From Orientallactaga sibirica (Eukaryota; Chordata; Mammalia; Rodentia; Dipodidae), in NCBI GenBank assembly GCA_036365145.1, contig JAEOAD010000035.1:5535501-5599500 (forward strand): a stretch of DNA of 64,000 nt. Direction: 5' to 3'. Position numbers and translations under genes: made by a program. Positions 55,501 through 60,925 of this stretch are shown here, piece by piece. The notes beneath the pieces were generated by a model. It saw only the letters and a program-made list of their open reading frames with translations, ran no database searches and was not told the origin of the DNA. How positions within the stretch are numbered: position 1 is the first letter of the stretch; every line of letters begins with the position of its first letter.

Positions 55501-57287
55501 TGGGAGGTCTGCTGCCCAGTGCCAGCAGCTGCTAGGGGTTCTCCATGCATCAAGAGAGGCTGCTTTACTTTGGAGGGTGGGCAGCCTTCATTAACATACA
55601 GGATGAGTGCACCCAGTAAGCAAAGAGATTCGCTGACAATGAAGGGATTTTTGAAACTGGTTCGGTTTATTTACCCAATTTCTCTATCAATGTTCTCCTA
55701 AATAAAGCACTTTATTAAGCCCTTGGGTACACCAGACAAGAGAGTTTAGAATCATAAAAAATCCGAGACTTCAGAGGTATCATATTATGACCTTGGGCAA
55801 AACCTGAGGCACCACTTCCTCGTCCTGAGAAATGAGAATAATTGTATTCTCCATGGATAGTTGCAAGAACAAATGCAATCATGTGAAAGTGTTAGGCACA
55901 GAGCATAGATGTCTCCAGGCCTTTCGAAACTACAAGCAATTCAAAGTAAGATGAGGTAGAGAAGTCTCTTCACAATAGCTGTAATGGTTTCATAAAAACA
56001 AGTACCTATTGTAGGGAGAAGGAAGGAGTTTTGATTTTTCCAAGCACCAGTTCTGTATTCTTTCCAGAAGGCGTGTGTGGGGGGTGGGGGGACGACTTGT
56101 ATTTTACTCACACATGGTTACATAGTTCACAAAACCTCAAACAATAACTTGCTTTAAAACCAAGAACTGATAACAGTGTGCAAACAATAGCATTTTAGTG
56201 GGCAGTTCCGTTCAGTAATATGTGCAAGAAAACTAAGCAATATCTTTTATATATAGATCTTAGTTTTTAATTTAAAATATTCCTAAAGTTTTTTTTTTTT
56301 TTTTTTTTTTTAAGGAGGAGACCAGAAAGGGAAAGAAACGAGAGGGGAAACTGGTACCCACATGTATCCCACGGCTATGCATAGAACACAGGAAAAGGAG
56401 GAGGGACCCAAGGAGGGAGTGGCGGCTCCTGTGCGTGGTCTATTAATTCACATTTTGCTCTCCTCTCTATTCACATCCTGCGCGGACTCCACCCAAAGCA
56501 GCAGAGCGAGTGAAGAGGGTGGGTGGGACTCACAGCCTAGCAAATAACAGTCCCAGAAACCGAAACAAAATCGAGGTGGAATGGTGAAAACACACAGTTC
56601 GCTAGAAAGAGGGGTGGCGAAGGAGCGCGAGCGGGGACCCCCTCTTGGGCAGGAGAGGCTTTGTGGGGTGGGGGAGAACCCTCTCCTTCCCCCGTCGCAA
56701 GCAGTTCCCCTCCTCTCCTACACCCGGAGAGAGGAAGACACACACACACATACACACACACAGGCAGGGGCAAGGCCACTCATCCCTGGAACGTGGGCGG
56801 AGAACACACCAGTACTCCTCAAGAGATTTTCAGAGAGCAATTCCGAGAGTGGCAAACCTGGGAGAAAAGCAGAGGGAAGGGCAAAGGAAACAGTTCTGCA
56901 GAGCGGGGCTGGAAAATAAACTAAGGGGCCGGCTACCTGTTGAATGGAACGGGCCCCGAGGAGGCGGAGAAAGGAGGGCGAGACACCCGGGGACAGCGTC
57001 CCCAAGGGCAGCCTGGCCGGGATCGCAGCTCCGAGGCGTTGCGGGGTATGTGTATGTGTGGGGGGGGGGAGCGGGGAAGCACCCCGAGAAGCCTGGGCTG
57101 TGGATACAGTGATGCGAGGCAGCGACAGAAAGGAACAAGGGGAGGCGGGCCGGCTCCCGCGGTTCAAAGTCACTCACATCTGATACTCGTCTATCGCCTC
57201 CACCAGCTGGCCCCAGGAGTCGAAGTCGGCGCCTCTCCTAAAACTGGCGCCCCAGCGCTGCAGCAGACTCCGGGTCACCTCCGACAT
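13580..57287 (-). CDS. AIDA: AIDA (axin interactor, dorsalization-associated), ten coding exons, complete
   Basis: AIDA is a cytosolic C2-domain protein. In other vertebrates it binds axin and restrains axin-driven JNK activation, and it has been linked to ER-associated degradation of lipid-synthesis enzymes. Ten exons with GT-AG borders total 921 nt, giving 306 residues plus stop, the family length I remember. The protein begins [16 protein letters not shown] and ends [10 protein letters not shown]. Residues 1 to about 110 form the N-terminal domain. An acidic then glycine-rich linker ([19 protein letters not shown]) lies at about 120-145, and a C2-type domain fills about 155-305. All exon phases agree and no disabling change is seen. 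The gene faces BROX across a CpG island and meets MIA3 tail to tail. Confidence 0.97.
13818..13935 (-). CDS. AIDA: AIDA coding exon 9
   Basis: Encodes [20 protein letters not shown] and then [19 protein letters not shown], the core C2 strands. Acceptor tccttag, donor gtaagt. Confidence 0.95.
14286..14430 (-). mobile_element. tRNA-derived SINE, 5'-truncated
   Basis: gtcagggcctagtctagcca to caaacccaggtcc; the last ~40 bp on the high-coordinate side are missing. Confidence 0.8.
14492..14526 (+). pseudogene. U2 snRNA 5'-end fragment (about 35 nt)
   Basis: Matches nucleotides 1-35 of U2 snRNA, including ggccttttggctaagatcaa. The only two differences sit at CpG positions of U2 (CG to CA, CG to TG), as expected from decay. 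A short A-run (aaaaa) follows, then an independent tRNA-SINE. It is too short to be functional and looks like a 3'-truncated retrocopy. Confidence 0.85.
14543..14704 (+). mobile_element. tRNA-derived SINE with internal deletion
   Basis: Flanked by similar copies of an aagcttg-containing target (left near 14530, right near 14712). It therefore inserted separately from the U2 fragment just upstream. Confidence 0.8.
15172..15294 (-). CDS. AIDA: AIDA coding exon 8
   Basis: Encodes [20 protein letters not shown], then [20 protein letters not shown]. Acceptor ctctag. The donor gtttgt is the weakest in the gene. Confidence 0.94.
16212..16318 (-). mobile_element. B1-type SINE, partial
   Basis: tttttgaggtagggtcttat to aagccatcatgctgg; the central block is lost. 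Confidence 0.75.
16532..16750 (-). mobile_element. tRNA-derived SINE, long variant
   Basis: Has the extra cacctagtgggcatgtgc / aatcttgcgcttgcctca segment. Confidence 0.85.
17125..17760 (+). repeat. Non-coding dispersed repeat, possibly DNA-transposon derived
   Basis: Begins gtgatggttgttatgttgtc and ends ctaactaatacag. I loosely associate this pattern with hAT-type URR1-like rodent elements, from memory only. It contains three 44-bp tandem units. Confidence 0.35.
17277..17398. repeat. 44-bp tandem repeat, about 2.8 units
   Basis: Each unit starts gacta-ata-ttaag, continues gctctgagaggacaatct and ends tctggtggtg. Units begin at 17277, 17321 and 17365 and differ at only a few positions. Confidence 0.85.
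18114..18236 (-). CDS. AIDA: AIDA coding exon 7 (start of C2 domain)
   Basis: Encodes [20 protein letters not shown] and ends DPYITVSVK. Acceptor ttgccag, donor gtaaat. The alternating beta-strand pattern and the DPYITV stretch are typical of C2 folds. Confidence 0.95.
18560..18740 (+). mobile_element. B1-type SINE, young copy
   Basis: Intact CpGs (gtcgggcgtggtggcgcatg) and an exact duplication aaaattcaagtcac on both sides (18546 and 18741). Confidence 0.95.
18860..19928 (+). mobile_element. LINE-1 3' UTR interrupted by two SINEs
   Basis: The same L1 3' UTR family as at 50030-50715 (gagaagcttatcttttcaga, caccctccaaggctcagg), ending gtcaataaaatgttaaaa. A B1 at 19411-19546 and a tRNA-SINE at 19575-19792 were inserted later. 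Confidence 0.75.
19411..19546 (+). mobile_element. B1-type SINE nested in L1
   Basis: aaggatga occurs at both edges. The A tail is about 28 long. Confidence 0.9.
19575..20125 (+). mobile_element. Two tRNA-derived SINEs
   Basis: 19575-19792 is a long variant nested near the L1 tail. 19931-20125 is a standard form just after the L1 poly-A end. Confidence 0.85.
20335..20915 (+). mobile_element. LTR-like repeat, family A, copy 1
   Basis: Shares many blocks with the reverse complement of 62305-62860: gatctgacttcttatctct, aaacattgtggttggtca, ctggccctctggttcacct, and acttccctcaataaatatca at its end. The AATAAA near the 3' end and U3-R-like composition suggest an endogenous retroviral LTR. I cannot name the family. 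Confidence 0.6.
20953..21156 (+). mobile_element. tRNA-derived SINE
   Basis: Tail (AATA)n. A SINE-free stretch of about 1.6 kb follows, up to 22755, where I see no gene. Confidence 0.85.
22755..22928 (+). mobile_element. B1-type SINE
   Basis: Tail contains (AC)n then A8. Confidence 0.9.
23030..23312 (+). mobile_element. B4-like SINE
   Basis: ID-like head (gtggagagatggctcaggtg), B1-like middle (ctcaaaaaacaagg) and a tail tctggccttcacatgcac with CA repeats, the composite pattern of rodent B4 elements. Confidence 0.65.
23438..23846 (+). mobile_element. MaLR-type solo LTR, older copy
   Basis: Starts TGTGGTACTTTGAA and ends GCAACA, flanked by tatgt and catgt (one mismatch). It shares with 53612-53920 the gagctctggc block and the tatggaag block before an AATAAG. 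An internal (CAA)n tract enlarges it. Confidence 0.6.
24055..24272 (+). mobile_element. tRNA-derived SINE
   Basis: gggatggagatggctcagtg start and a (TC)n tail. Confidence 0.85.
24864..25031. repeat. Pyrimidine microsatellite (TTCC)n / (CTTT)n
   Basis: About 170 bp of CTTT- and TTCC-type repeats with a (CCAT) interruption, followed by T9 and G10 runs and then a minus-strand B1. The long Lys/Glu/Arg and Ser/Pro/Phe ORFs here are artefacts of the repeat. Confidence 0.95.
25035..25180 (-). mobile_element. B1-type SINE
   Basis: Follows the TTCC microsatellite, which probably grew from its tail. Confidence 0.9.
25350..25492 (-). mobile_element. B1-type SINE
   Basis: Separated from the previous B1 by about 170 bp (gacaattccatacatgatgc) that looks like a rodent L1-derived piece. 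Confidence 0.9.
26138..26303 (+). mobile_element. B1-type SINE with C-rich substitution
   Basis: acatggaga duplication on both sides. The expected ggccaccctg is replaced by a C-rich tract (26213-26231). Confidence 0.9.
26512..26653 (-). mobile_element. B1-type SINE, old copy
   Basis: caggtagggtctcatttttat to catgtgccaccccacccagg. Confidence 0.85.
27097..27260 (-). mobile_element. B1-type SINE
   Basis: Ends only about 25 bp from AIDA exon 6's donor side. Confidence 0.9.
27284..27390 (-). CDS. AIDA: AIDA coding exon 6 (acidic linker)
   Basis: Encodes [20 protein letters not shown], then [16 protein letters not shown]. Acceptor tatgtag, donor gtgagt. It forms the flexible linker between the N-terminal domain and the C2 domain. 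Confidence 0.95.
27562..27910 (+). mobile_element. B4-like SINE
   Basis: ggggctggagagatgacttg head, tggcctccacatatgtacac and CA-rich tail. It lies between AIDA exons 5 and 6. Confidence 0.55.
27969..28032 (-). CDS. AIDA: AIDA coding exon 5
   Basis: Encodes [20 protein letters not shown]. Acceptor attctag, donor gtaagt. The intron before it carries the MRNIP pseudogene. Confidence 0.95.
28145..28498. mobile_element. Partial B1 (-) followed by long-variant tRNA-SINE (+)
   Basis: B1 remnant at 28145-28236. The tRNA-SINE at 28239-28498 carries acaagggcgcaatgccgcac, the mark of the long subfamily. Confidence 0.85.
28541..28721 (-). mobile_element. tRNA-derived SINE
   Basis: ataccagggcctctagccac to gagccatttcttcagctc. 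About 860 bp without a repeat or gene follow. Confidence 0.85.
29584..29744 (+). mobile_element. B1-type SINE
   Basis: gaacccctccttga occurs on both sides, giving a clear target duplication. Confidence 0.92.
29745..29882 (+). mobile_element. LINE-1 3'-terminal fragment
   Basis: A short piece ending gattatgatcacaatgcat and then atcaataaataaaa. It resembles the extreme 3' end of rodent L1 elements. A B1 lies just upstream. Confidence 0.5.
30201..30297 (-). mobile_element. ID-like (BC1-type) SINE
   Basis: On the minus strand: ggactggagatgtagctctg, then gagcgcttgcctagtatgtg, the ID/BC1 signature. Confidence 0.7.
30301..30417 (-). mobile_element. B1-type SINE, old copy
   Basis: gagatacagtctcattctgc to gtgccaccacttccagctgg. 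Confidence 0.7.
30808..31156 (-). mobile_element. tRNA-derived SINE and B1-type SINE
   Basis: tRNA-SINE at 30808-30985 and B1 at 30999-31156. The duplicated ggagcaaactttt on both sides of the B1 is its target duplication. Confidence 0.9.
31209..31222. repeat. Target-site duplication, left copy, of the MRNIP retrocopy
   Basis: cataataaactttt, matched exactly at 32740-32753. On the minus strand the left copy directly follows the retrocopy's A-run. Confidence 0.7.
31223..32739 (-). pseudogene. MRNIP: MRNIP processed pseudogene (retrocopy)
   Basis: An intronless copy of MRNIP, which encodes a nuclear factor that interacts with the MRN double-strand-break complex. The N-terminus is clear ([49 protein letters not shown]) and so is the C-terminus ([24 protein letters not shown]). 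It is dead: the start frame ends at a stop at about 32352, the middle is frameshifted and shorter than the human protein I remember, and there is a TGA where the family has glutamine after SSKWA. Retroposition marks are present: direct repeat cataataaactttt at both ends (31209-31222 and 32740-32753), an L1-type TT/AAAA target, a short A tail, and ATTAAA about 15 nt before it. Three later SINEs sit in its 3' UTR. It lies in AIDA intron 4, in the same orientation as AIDA. Confidence 0.88.
31360..31788 (-). mobile_element. Three SINEs inside the MRNIP retrocopy 3' UTR
   Basis: Old tRNA-SINE (31360-31493), truncated B1 (31497-31610) and tRNA-SINE (31612-31788), all minus. Confidence 0.8.
32740..32753. 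repeat. Target-site duplication, right copy, of the MRNIP retrocopy
   Basis: Exact partner of the repeat at 31209. It touches the 5' end of the retrocopy two bases before its ATG, and the minus strand reads TT/AAAA at its edge. Confidence 0.7.
32935..33365. mobile_element. Three diverged B1-type SINEs
   Basis: Two on + (32935-33040 and 33052-33205) and an old one on - (33213-33365). Confidence 0.75.
33433..34172. mobile_element. Cluster of tRNA-derived SINEs
   Basis: Minus copy 33433-33640, a + fragment 33641-33710, minus copy 33775-33941 and a full + copy 33966-34172. The next 1.2 kb up to AIDA exon 4 has no repeat I can name. Confidence 0.8.
35381..35435 (-). CDS. AIDA: AIDA coding exon 4
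   Basis: Encodes [18 protein letters not shown] plus the first base of the next codon. Acceptor aatttag, donor gtaagt. It lies only about 390 bp from exon 3. Confidence 0.95.
35823..35876 (-). CDS. AIDA: AIDA coding exon 3
   Basis: A 54-nt exon of 18 whole codons, [18 protein letters not shown]. Acceptor cttccag, donor gtaagc. Its skipping would not shift the frame. Confidence 0.95.
35930..36093 (-). mobile_element. B1-type SINE, young copy
   Basis: ctaactttttt flanks both ends. Just upstream of AIDA exon 3 in transcript sense. Confidence 0.9.
36276..36825 (+). mobile_element. Old LINE-1 ORF2 end and 3' UTR
   Basis: Degenerate L1: [12 protein letters not shown], then [18 protein letters not shown], then a 3' UTR that includes agagcagcctggtggggact. 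It is more decayed than the 49-50 kb copy. A B1 follows it directly. Confidence 0.75.
36826..36972 (+). mobile_element. B1-type SINE
   Basis: aagaactgaaag before and after it. The following 1.7 kb (to 38664) is plain intron with nothing recognisable. Confidence 0.88.
38665..38874 (+). mobile_element. tRNA-derived SINE with exact target duplication
   Basis: ttaaaatatagcactt at 38649-38664 and again at 38875-38890. Confidence 0.95.
38938..39230 (+). mobile_element. Short B1-like unit and tRNA-derived SINE
   Basis: The B1-like piece (gccagttgtggggacacatg) matches the short form near 9138. The tRNA-SINE starts at about 39040. Confidence 0.7.
39485..39755 (-). mobile_element. tRNA-derived SINE, long variant
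   Basis: cttgtggtcaagtgctgcac and cccttgcgtcactgcatctg mark the long subfamily; (GA)n tail. Confidence 0.88.
39802..40195 (+). mobile_element. B1 and tRNA-SINE inserted at one target
   Basis: B1 (39802-39967) and tRNA-SINE (39979-40195) are separated and flanked by three copies of aattctgtttg, at 39791, 39968 and 40196. Confidence 0.9.
40231..40392 (+). mobile_element. B1-type SINE
   Basis: gccgggtggtgcacaccttt start (a few 5' bases lost); flanked by gtcaact / gtcaaac. Confidence 0.88.
41024..41185 (+). mobile_element. B1-type SINE
   Basis: tagccgggcgtgatggtgca start. A repeat-free stretch of about 750 bp follows. Confidence 0.9.
41945..42172 (-). mobile_element. tRNA-derived SINE at the duplication's left breakpoint
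   Basis: Standard copy. The tandem duplication starts inside it at 42090. Confidence 0.9.
42090..43737. repeat. 1.65-kb tandem duplication, copy 1
   Basis: Nearly identical to the next 1652 bp. I see only a handful of substitutions, a 5-bp indel and different poly-A lengths. It lies wholly in AIDA intron 2 and contains no exon. It includes a variant B1 near 42455 and a B1 near 43310. Confidence 0.92.
43738..45389. repeat. 1.65-kb tandem duplication, copy 2
   Basis: Direct tandem copy of 42090-43737. The join at 43737/43738 links the GA-rich start of one tRNA-SINE to the middle of another (gagagaa|gttcctgg), leaving an internally deleted chimeric SINE. Differences from copy 1 include tggac for tccag near 44960 and ggaatt for agaatt near 45170. 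Confidence 0.92.
45335..45533 (-). mobile_element. tRNA-derived SINE at the duplication's right breakpoint
   Basis: The duplicated unit ends in its GA-rich tail at about 45389. Confidence 0.9.
45732..46151 (+). mobile_element. Two tRNA-derived SINEs inserted at one target
   Basis: Copies at 45732-45914 and 45926-46151. aataaattaag occurs before (45721), between (45915) and, with one change, after them (46152). Confidence 0.9.
46192..46350 (-). mobile_element. B1-type SINE
   Basis: tgaagtagggtctcactcta to ccaccacgcccagct. Confidence 0.9.
47068..47137 (-). CDS. AIDA: AIDA coding exon 2
   Basis: A 70-nt exon encoding [20 protein letters not shown] and ending EEQK. Acceptor cttacag, donor gtacta. 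It follows a roughly 10-kb first intron. Confidence 0.95.
47525..48149 (-). mobile_element. Three tRNA-derived SINEs in a row
   Basis: 47525-47722, 47742-47955 and 47958-48149, all minus, each ending in a ctccagccc-type box. Confidence 0.88.
48165..48412 (-). mobile_element. B3-like SINE
   Basis: gaccagaggttgtcatctgg, gtgtcttcctttt and the terminal ccactgacccatctccccag: the B2-headed B3 pattern. Confidence 0.6.
49090..50025 (-). mobile_element. LINE-1 ORF2 C-terminal segment, inverted
   Basis: Decayed rodent-type L1 ORF2 on the minus strand, seen in two frames. Recognisable blocks are [51 protein letters not shown] and [20 protein letters not shown]. It abuts a + strand L1 3' UTR at about 50030, so it is the inverted 5' part of one L1 insertion. 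Confidence 0.85.
50030..50715 (+). mobile_element. LINE-1 3' UTR with poly-A tail
   Basis: Contains gcaacagtggcatgtctac, gagaagcttctcttttcaga and caccctccaaggctcaggg, then a G/A-rich tract and gttgtcaatt before an A-run. It shares these blocks with 18860-19925, which identifies the family. It is the sense part of the 5'-inverted insertion. Confidence 0.8.
50720..51400 (+). mobile_element. Ancient LINE-1 (L1M-like) fragment
   Basis: Shows the pan-mammalian L1 pattern ataaaaatggtcaataatcacatg, gataccacttcatac and tattattcacaataactg. It is interrupted near 51055-51215 by a poor B1-like piece. Confidence 0.65.
51785..51975 (+). mobile_element. B1-type SINE
   Basis: tagctgggcgtggcagggca start and an (AC)n tail. 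Confidence 0.88.
52300..52908. mobile_element. B1 (-), tRNA-SINE (-), tRNA-SINE (+)
   Basis: Copies at 52300-52455, 52513-52683 and 52708-52908, with the (TTTA)n microsatellite between the first two. Confidence 0.9.
52456..52512. repeat. (TTTA)n microsatellite
   Basis: About 14 units at the join of a minus-strand B1 and a minus-strand tRNA-SINE. It derives from the SINE A-rich tail. Confidence 0.9.
53612..53920 (+). mobile_element. MaLR-type solo LTR
   Basis: Starts TGTGGTAGTTTGAATGT and ends ACAACA, with an internal GAAATAAA polyadenylation signal. An exact 5-bp target duplication (ctggc) flanks it at 53607-53611 and 53921-53925. The TG...CA ends and the internal ggaggaggtgtcactggggg block fit rodent MT/ORR1 (ERVL-MaLR) LTRs as I remember them. 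No internal retroviral sequence is next to it. Confidence 0.75.
53945..54180 (-). mobile_element. tRNA-derived SINE
   Basis: Follows the MaLR solo LTR directly. Confidence 0.82.
54825..54955 (-). mobile_element. B1-type SINE, partial
   Basis: gaagtagggtcttactctat to aaaggcacgtgccact. Confidence 0.8.
55038..55307 (-). mobile_element. tRNA-derived SINE, long variant, with target duplication
   Basis: gcactgcagttttta on both sides. It carries the cttgtggtcaagtgcggca block of the long subfamily. Confidence 0.92.
57178..57287 (-). CDS. AIDA: AIDA coding exon 1
   Basis: It starts at the first ATG ([10 protein letters not shown]) inside the CpG island and ends with a split isoleucine codon at donor gtgagt. 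It encodes residues 1-37. Confidence 0.96.
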
Positions 57288-57769
57288 GGCCGGTCCCCAC
57301 CCCGTCCCCCTCCTCCCACCCCGACCCCAGCAAGACCGGGCTCTAGGGCGCCATCCTTCCCGGGCCTGGCCCCGACATGAACAGGGCCAGGATAAGAACC
57401 GCTACGGTCGGTCAACCACCGCCACCCGCCGAGGAGCCGCCCAAGCCCATTTGCCGCCACAGCCAAACTTTGCGGCTCGGCAGCGCCCGCCTCCCTCCCC
57501 GAGGCCACGCCCCCTCCCCGCCCCCGAGGCCACGCCCCGCCGTTAGGTTGAGGTCGCCCCGCTAGGCCCCCGGCAGCCATCGTTTCCCCTTGCCCGAGTC
57601 CCGCTTCGGCTCGAAGGCCCGGCCACACTTCCCTCCCTCTTTAGAGACCAGAGCCAAGCTCGAGAAGGAAGGACCAAGAGAGCAAGTCAGGGAAGGGCCC
57701 GCGAACCGAGCGTGCGGGAAACGGGACCCGCCACTGGCCGACGCGCACGACTGCCTCCGCGACTGTCAT

Positions 57770-57929
57770 GGCCGCCGGCCACGTGACCCTGGCTCGGTGC
57801 CGGCCTGGCTTCCTGACGCTCTAGCTTGCGTCGTCTCGGCTCTCCCGACTCGCTCCTTTCGTCCCTCGGAGGACTCATCTCGCCTCTCCTCGCGCAGCAA
57901 GAGTGCCTTGCAGACTCTTGAGCACCGCG
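57770..57929 (+). other. BROX: BROX non-coding first exon (5' end approximate)
   Basis: GC-rich sequence ending GAGCACCGCG before a strong donor gtgagt at 57930. There is no BROX coding sequence until the next exon, so this is 5' UTR. The left border is a guess. Confidence 0.6.
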
Positions 57930-59329
57930 GTGAGTACGCGTTCACCGGGAACACCCCGGGCTTGTCCCTGGAATCTCAAGGGTCACCTAAAGACACCTTG
58001 ATCCCTGATGGTGGGTCTCAGAAAGCTCTCCCGATGGTTTTCATGTTGGTCCTCGAAATCGGTATTAGTAGCAGCTGGAGCCCGGGTGTGACTTAGGATC
58101 GAAACGGGCCAGCGTTTGGCCGTCGTCTGCTCTCCCTTCCAGGGTCGATCGTCTCGGCGTGCCACTCAAGGTGTCTAGTGGTGGCTGCGGCGCGTGCGCG
58201 GGGTCTCGGCCGCTGCTTTCTGCTCCGGCTTGGGGCGCGGGAGGGAGAAGAGGCTGGGTGGTAAACAGGAAGTGGGTGCTGGGAATTGGGAGACGGTCCT
58301 CAGGTAGGTTCCTGGGGGACCTGGGGCCTCCTGGGTTGGGGACAGGGCGTGACAGCAGTTGTAACCCTCCAGTTGCAGGTGCGTCAGGTCGCTCTCTGCA
58401 TCAGGATGATGATGATGTACTCGTGGCCCTAAAGGCGCTTACAGGTGGATGTGTCTTTCCTCGACCCCGCCCTGTAGGTTCCTGACAGCTGAACTGTGCC
58501 AGATCACTGGGTGGAGGGTGTGAAAGATGGAAGTACTGGCAGAGAACTTGCTTTCACAAAAAGCATGCCTAGCCTAGGGCACTACCTCTAGAAAGTTTGC
58601 CTGATGTGCGCGCCGTGCTGCTTTCCGCAGGTTGCAAAGGTGGCTGGTGTGGGGACATATTTCGATGATATGTTCTAAAAGGACTTGTTCAATGTCTTGA
58701 GTCGTAAATAGGTTTGCCCAGTTTTTCAATGAATACATGATGCTTTCTCCGGTCCTTAACTATTTCGTGCTTTTCAAAACCAGTTTGGCTATGAGTGAGT
58801 CAATATTAGGGTGGTGGTTAATACAGACATTTCATAAGACTGTGCAGCCAACATTTTTTTTCCTAATAAGAGAAGTTGATTGGCAACCTTGTACATTGCC
58901 TTTAAATTAAATATGCCTTATCAGATTTTCTTCTACATTACTTCCGGGAATATCGTAGCCAGGGTTTTAAGTCTTTGGGCTGCCAATTTCTTTTATTACT
59001 ACATTTTTACCTACCAGGGACTTTTCAGCCAAAAAACATAAGGGCTGGTTTAAAAAAAAAAAATTTAATCCCACCCCTGGGTCCCCAGCGGCCCCAACCC
59101 TGCGTGCACGAGTTACACCTCTCCCACTACCAGAGGGTTAAGGGGAGGGGTCGCTTTTTAAATTTTTTTATCCCCAAAGTTAAGTTTGTATTTTATTTTC
59201 ATAGTTTTTCAAGTGTTTTATTTTTAGAATGGACGTTATTGATCAAATACTACATTCTCTTGTAAAACTACTGATTCTTATTAGCAATTTATGGGAAATA
59301 TATTTATTATAGAACACATGCTATCACCA

Positions 59330-59690
59330 GTCCATTGGTACTGTTAAATCTCAGAGTTCTCTAATCACACTCCCGGTCACTGTCCCCTACCAACCTGTCC
59401 CTGTATGGAATTGTGTGTACCTCTGGGCTAAGAGGAGGGAAGACCACCTCCTCCTACCCACATTTCTGCTGACCACTCAAGACCCCTCCCTCACAAAGCA
59501 GTTTCTCGCCTTTCGGATAAAGCTCTCCACTCTTTTTTTGCTCTCCTGCTACAGGTTTGTGCATCCCCCTGTTTATCTCCCTCTTCTTCTCTCTCCCCTC
59601 TTCTCCCTTTCCCTCCATTACAATAAAGTGTTAAATCCAAGAAGCTGTCTGTCTTGGTCCTCCATTGCAAACCCTGAAATCTAGTAAGAA
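59330..59690 (+). mobile_element. Possible LTR 3' part
   Basis: A pyrimidine-rich stretch leading to attacaataaagtgttaaat and then a short U5-like tail (gctgtctgtcttggtcc). This resembles retroviral R-U5 ends. No target duplication was found and there is no second copy in the window. Weak call. Confidence 0.3.
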
Positions 59691-59996
59691 CCAGAATTAT
59701 GTGAGAAATAAAACTGAACTTAAATCATGAAGACTTAGTGTAAATGGGGGCATCCATTCAAATGTTATGCAAATGAGATGACTCTGGTGATATCCCTTTC
59801 TCATTTGCAGCTGTCCAACCAGAATACTGGTTTTCTGCAGCTCAAGTGGGTGGTCTGGGGAGCTTCAGTGTCTCAGGTTCTCCCCCCCCCCCACTATAGA
59901 ATTAGAAATGAATACCAACCCATCCCCAGGTGAATTTTTTTTTTTGCACTGCACATTAACGTTTAAGTATTATTGCTCTAGTGTATTTCAATATTG

Positions 59997-59999
59997 TAT

Positions 60000-60034
<35 letters not shown>

Positions 60035-60036
60035 TT
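59997..60036. repeat. (TTTA)n microsatellite
   Basis: About ten units forming the tail of the minus-strand tRNA-SINE that follows. Confidence 0.85.
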
Positions 60037-60203
60037 CATTTGGGTGAGAGAAAGAGAATGGATGCACCAGGGCCTCTAGCCACTGCAAAAGACACATGTT
60101 GCTACCTTATGCATCTGGCTTTACGAGGATACTAGGGAATAAAACCTGGGTCCTTTGGCTATGCAGGCAAGTGCCTTCACCACTAAGCTCTCTCTCCAGC
60201 CCT
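60000..60203 (-). mobile_element. tRNA-derived SINE
   Basis: Between BROX exon 1 and its first coding exon. Confidence 0.88.
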
Positions 60204-60445
60204 CTGGTGTATTTAAACATTGAAGTTTTAGAATAAATTTGGAAAGCTTTTTTTACAGGCATGATATAAGCATTGACTATAAAAGCAACTCATTTTTGGA
60301 AATGAAACATTTTGTGTATATATGTATGATTCAAGTATAATAGCTTATGCATAAACATATATGTCTAGTAAAATAGCCAGCTTTTACTGTGTCCGTTTGT
60401 TTTTACCTTTCATATTTAGTTTTTACATATTTTTTCTGGCTCTAG

Positions 60446-60562
60446 AATACATCTGGAGAAGATGACCCATTGGTTTCACAGGAACCCATTAAAAGCTACA
60501 GCTCCTGTCTCCTTTAACTACTATGCTATGATCACTGGCCCTCCTGCTTCAAAAATTTGCAA
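60446..60562 (+). CDS. BROX: BROX first coding exon (gene continues past the window)
   Basis: BROX is a BRO1-domain protein with a C-terminal CAAX box. It binds ESCRT-III CHMP4-type subunits and has been linked to nuclear-envelope repair. The exon starts after ctctag with 26 nt of 5' UTR. The ATG at 60472 opens [20 protein letters not shown] and runs to SKIC plus AA of a split codon at donor gtaagt (91 coding nt). I recognise this N-terminus, and the position beside AIDA agrees. The remaining exons with the bulk of the BRO1 domain were not found before 64000, so they lie outside. Confidence 0.92.
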
Positions 60563-60789
60563 GTAAGTTTTAGTTAGACTGAACAATGTTCAATAGCAGT
60601 GACTCAAGATACTTTTTCCATTTCGTGGGTAATACAGAAGTAATGTAACATTGTTCCTAACTTTACCCTTGGGATAAATTTGTTAAATCATTGATTATTC
60701 AAACTCACAGGCATCTAGGTTTGTGTCCTAAATTTTAGATCAGCAATGAGTCCCAGAGGGGCTAAAGCAATAGTAATAAAAGTTAAGCT

Positions 60790-60925
60790 ATATAAGCTTT
60801 AATCCCAGCACTGGGGAGGCAGAGATAGGAGGATTGTCATGAATTTGAGGCCAGACTGTGGACTACAGAGGAGAGCCAGATCAGGCTGGGCTAGAGTGAG
60901 ACCCTGCCTCGAAAATGACAAAAAG
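60790..60925 (+). mobile_element. B1-type SINE, 5'-truncated
   Basis: Starts at taagctttaatcccagcact, lacking the first ~20 bp. Confidence 0.8.

Larger units (their letters stand above)
57173..57930. promoter_or_regulatory. Bidirectional CpG-island promoter of AIDA and BROX
   Basis: Very G/C- and CpG-rich DNA between the AIDA start codon and the end of BROX exon 1; the island extends to roughly 56.6-58.5 kb. Visible elements are several GC boxes, with the block gaggccacgcccc present twice about 30 bp apart near 57500-57540; a CACGTGAC E-box at 57780-57787 (USF/TFE type) next to a YY1-like catggccgcc; and no TATA box. Divergent spacing of about 0.5 kb suggests one shared promoter. Start sites are not visible. 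Confidence 0.85.

Noticed and set aside
56581..57628. Many overlapping ORFs of 80-155 codons in the CpG island
   Set aside because: GC-rich DNA has few stop codons. They overlap on both strands, and only AIDA exon 1 shows real coding features.
57590..58096. A 168-codon + strand ORF across BROX exon 1
   Set aside because: It runs through a strong donor at 57930 into intron, and the recognisable BROX start codon is at 60472.
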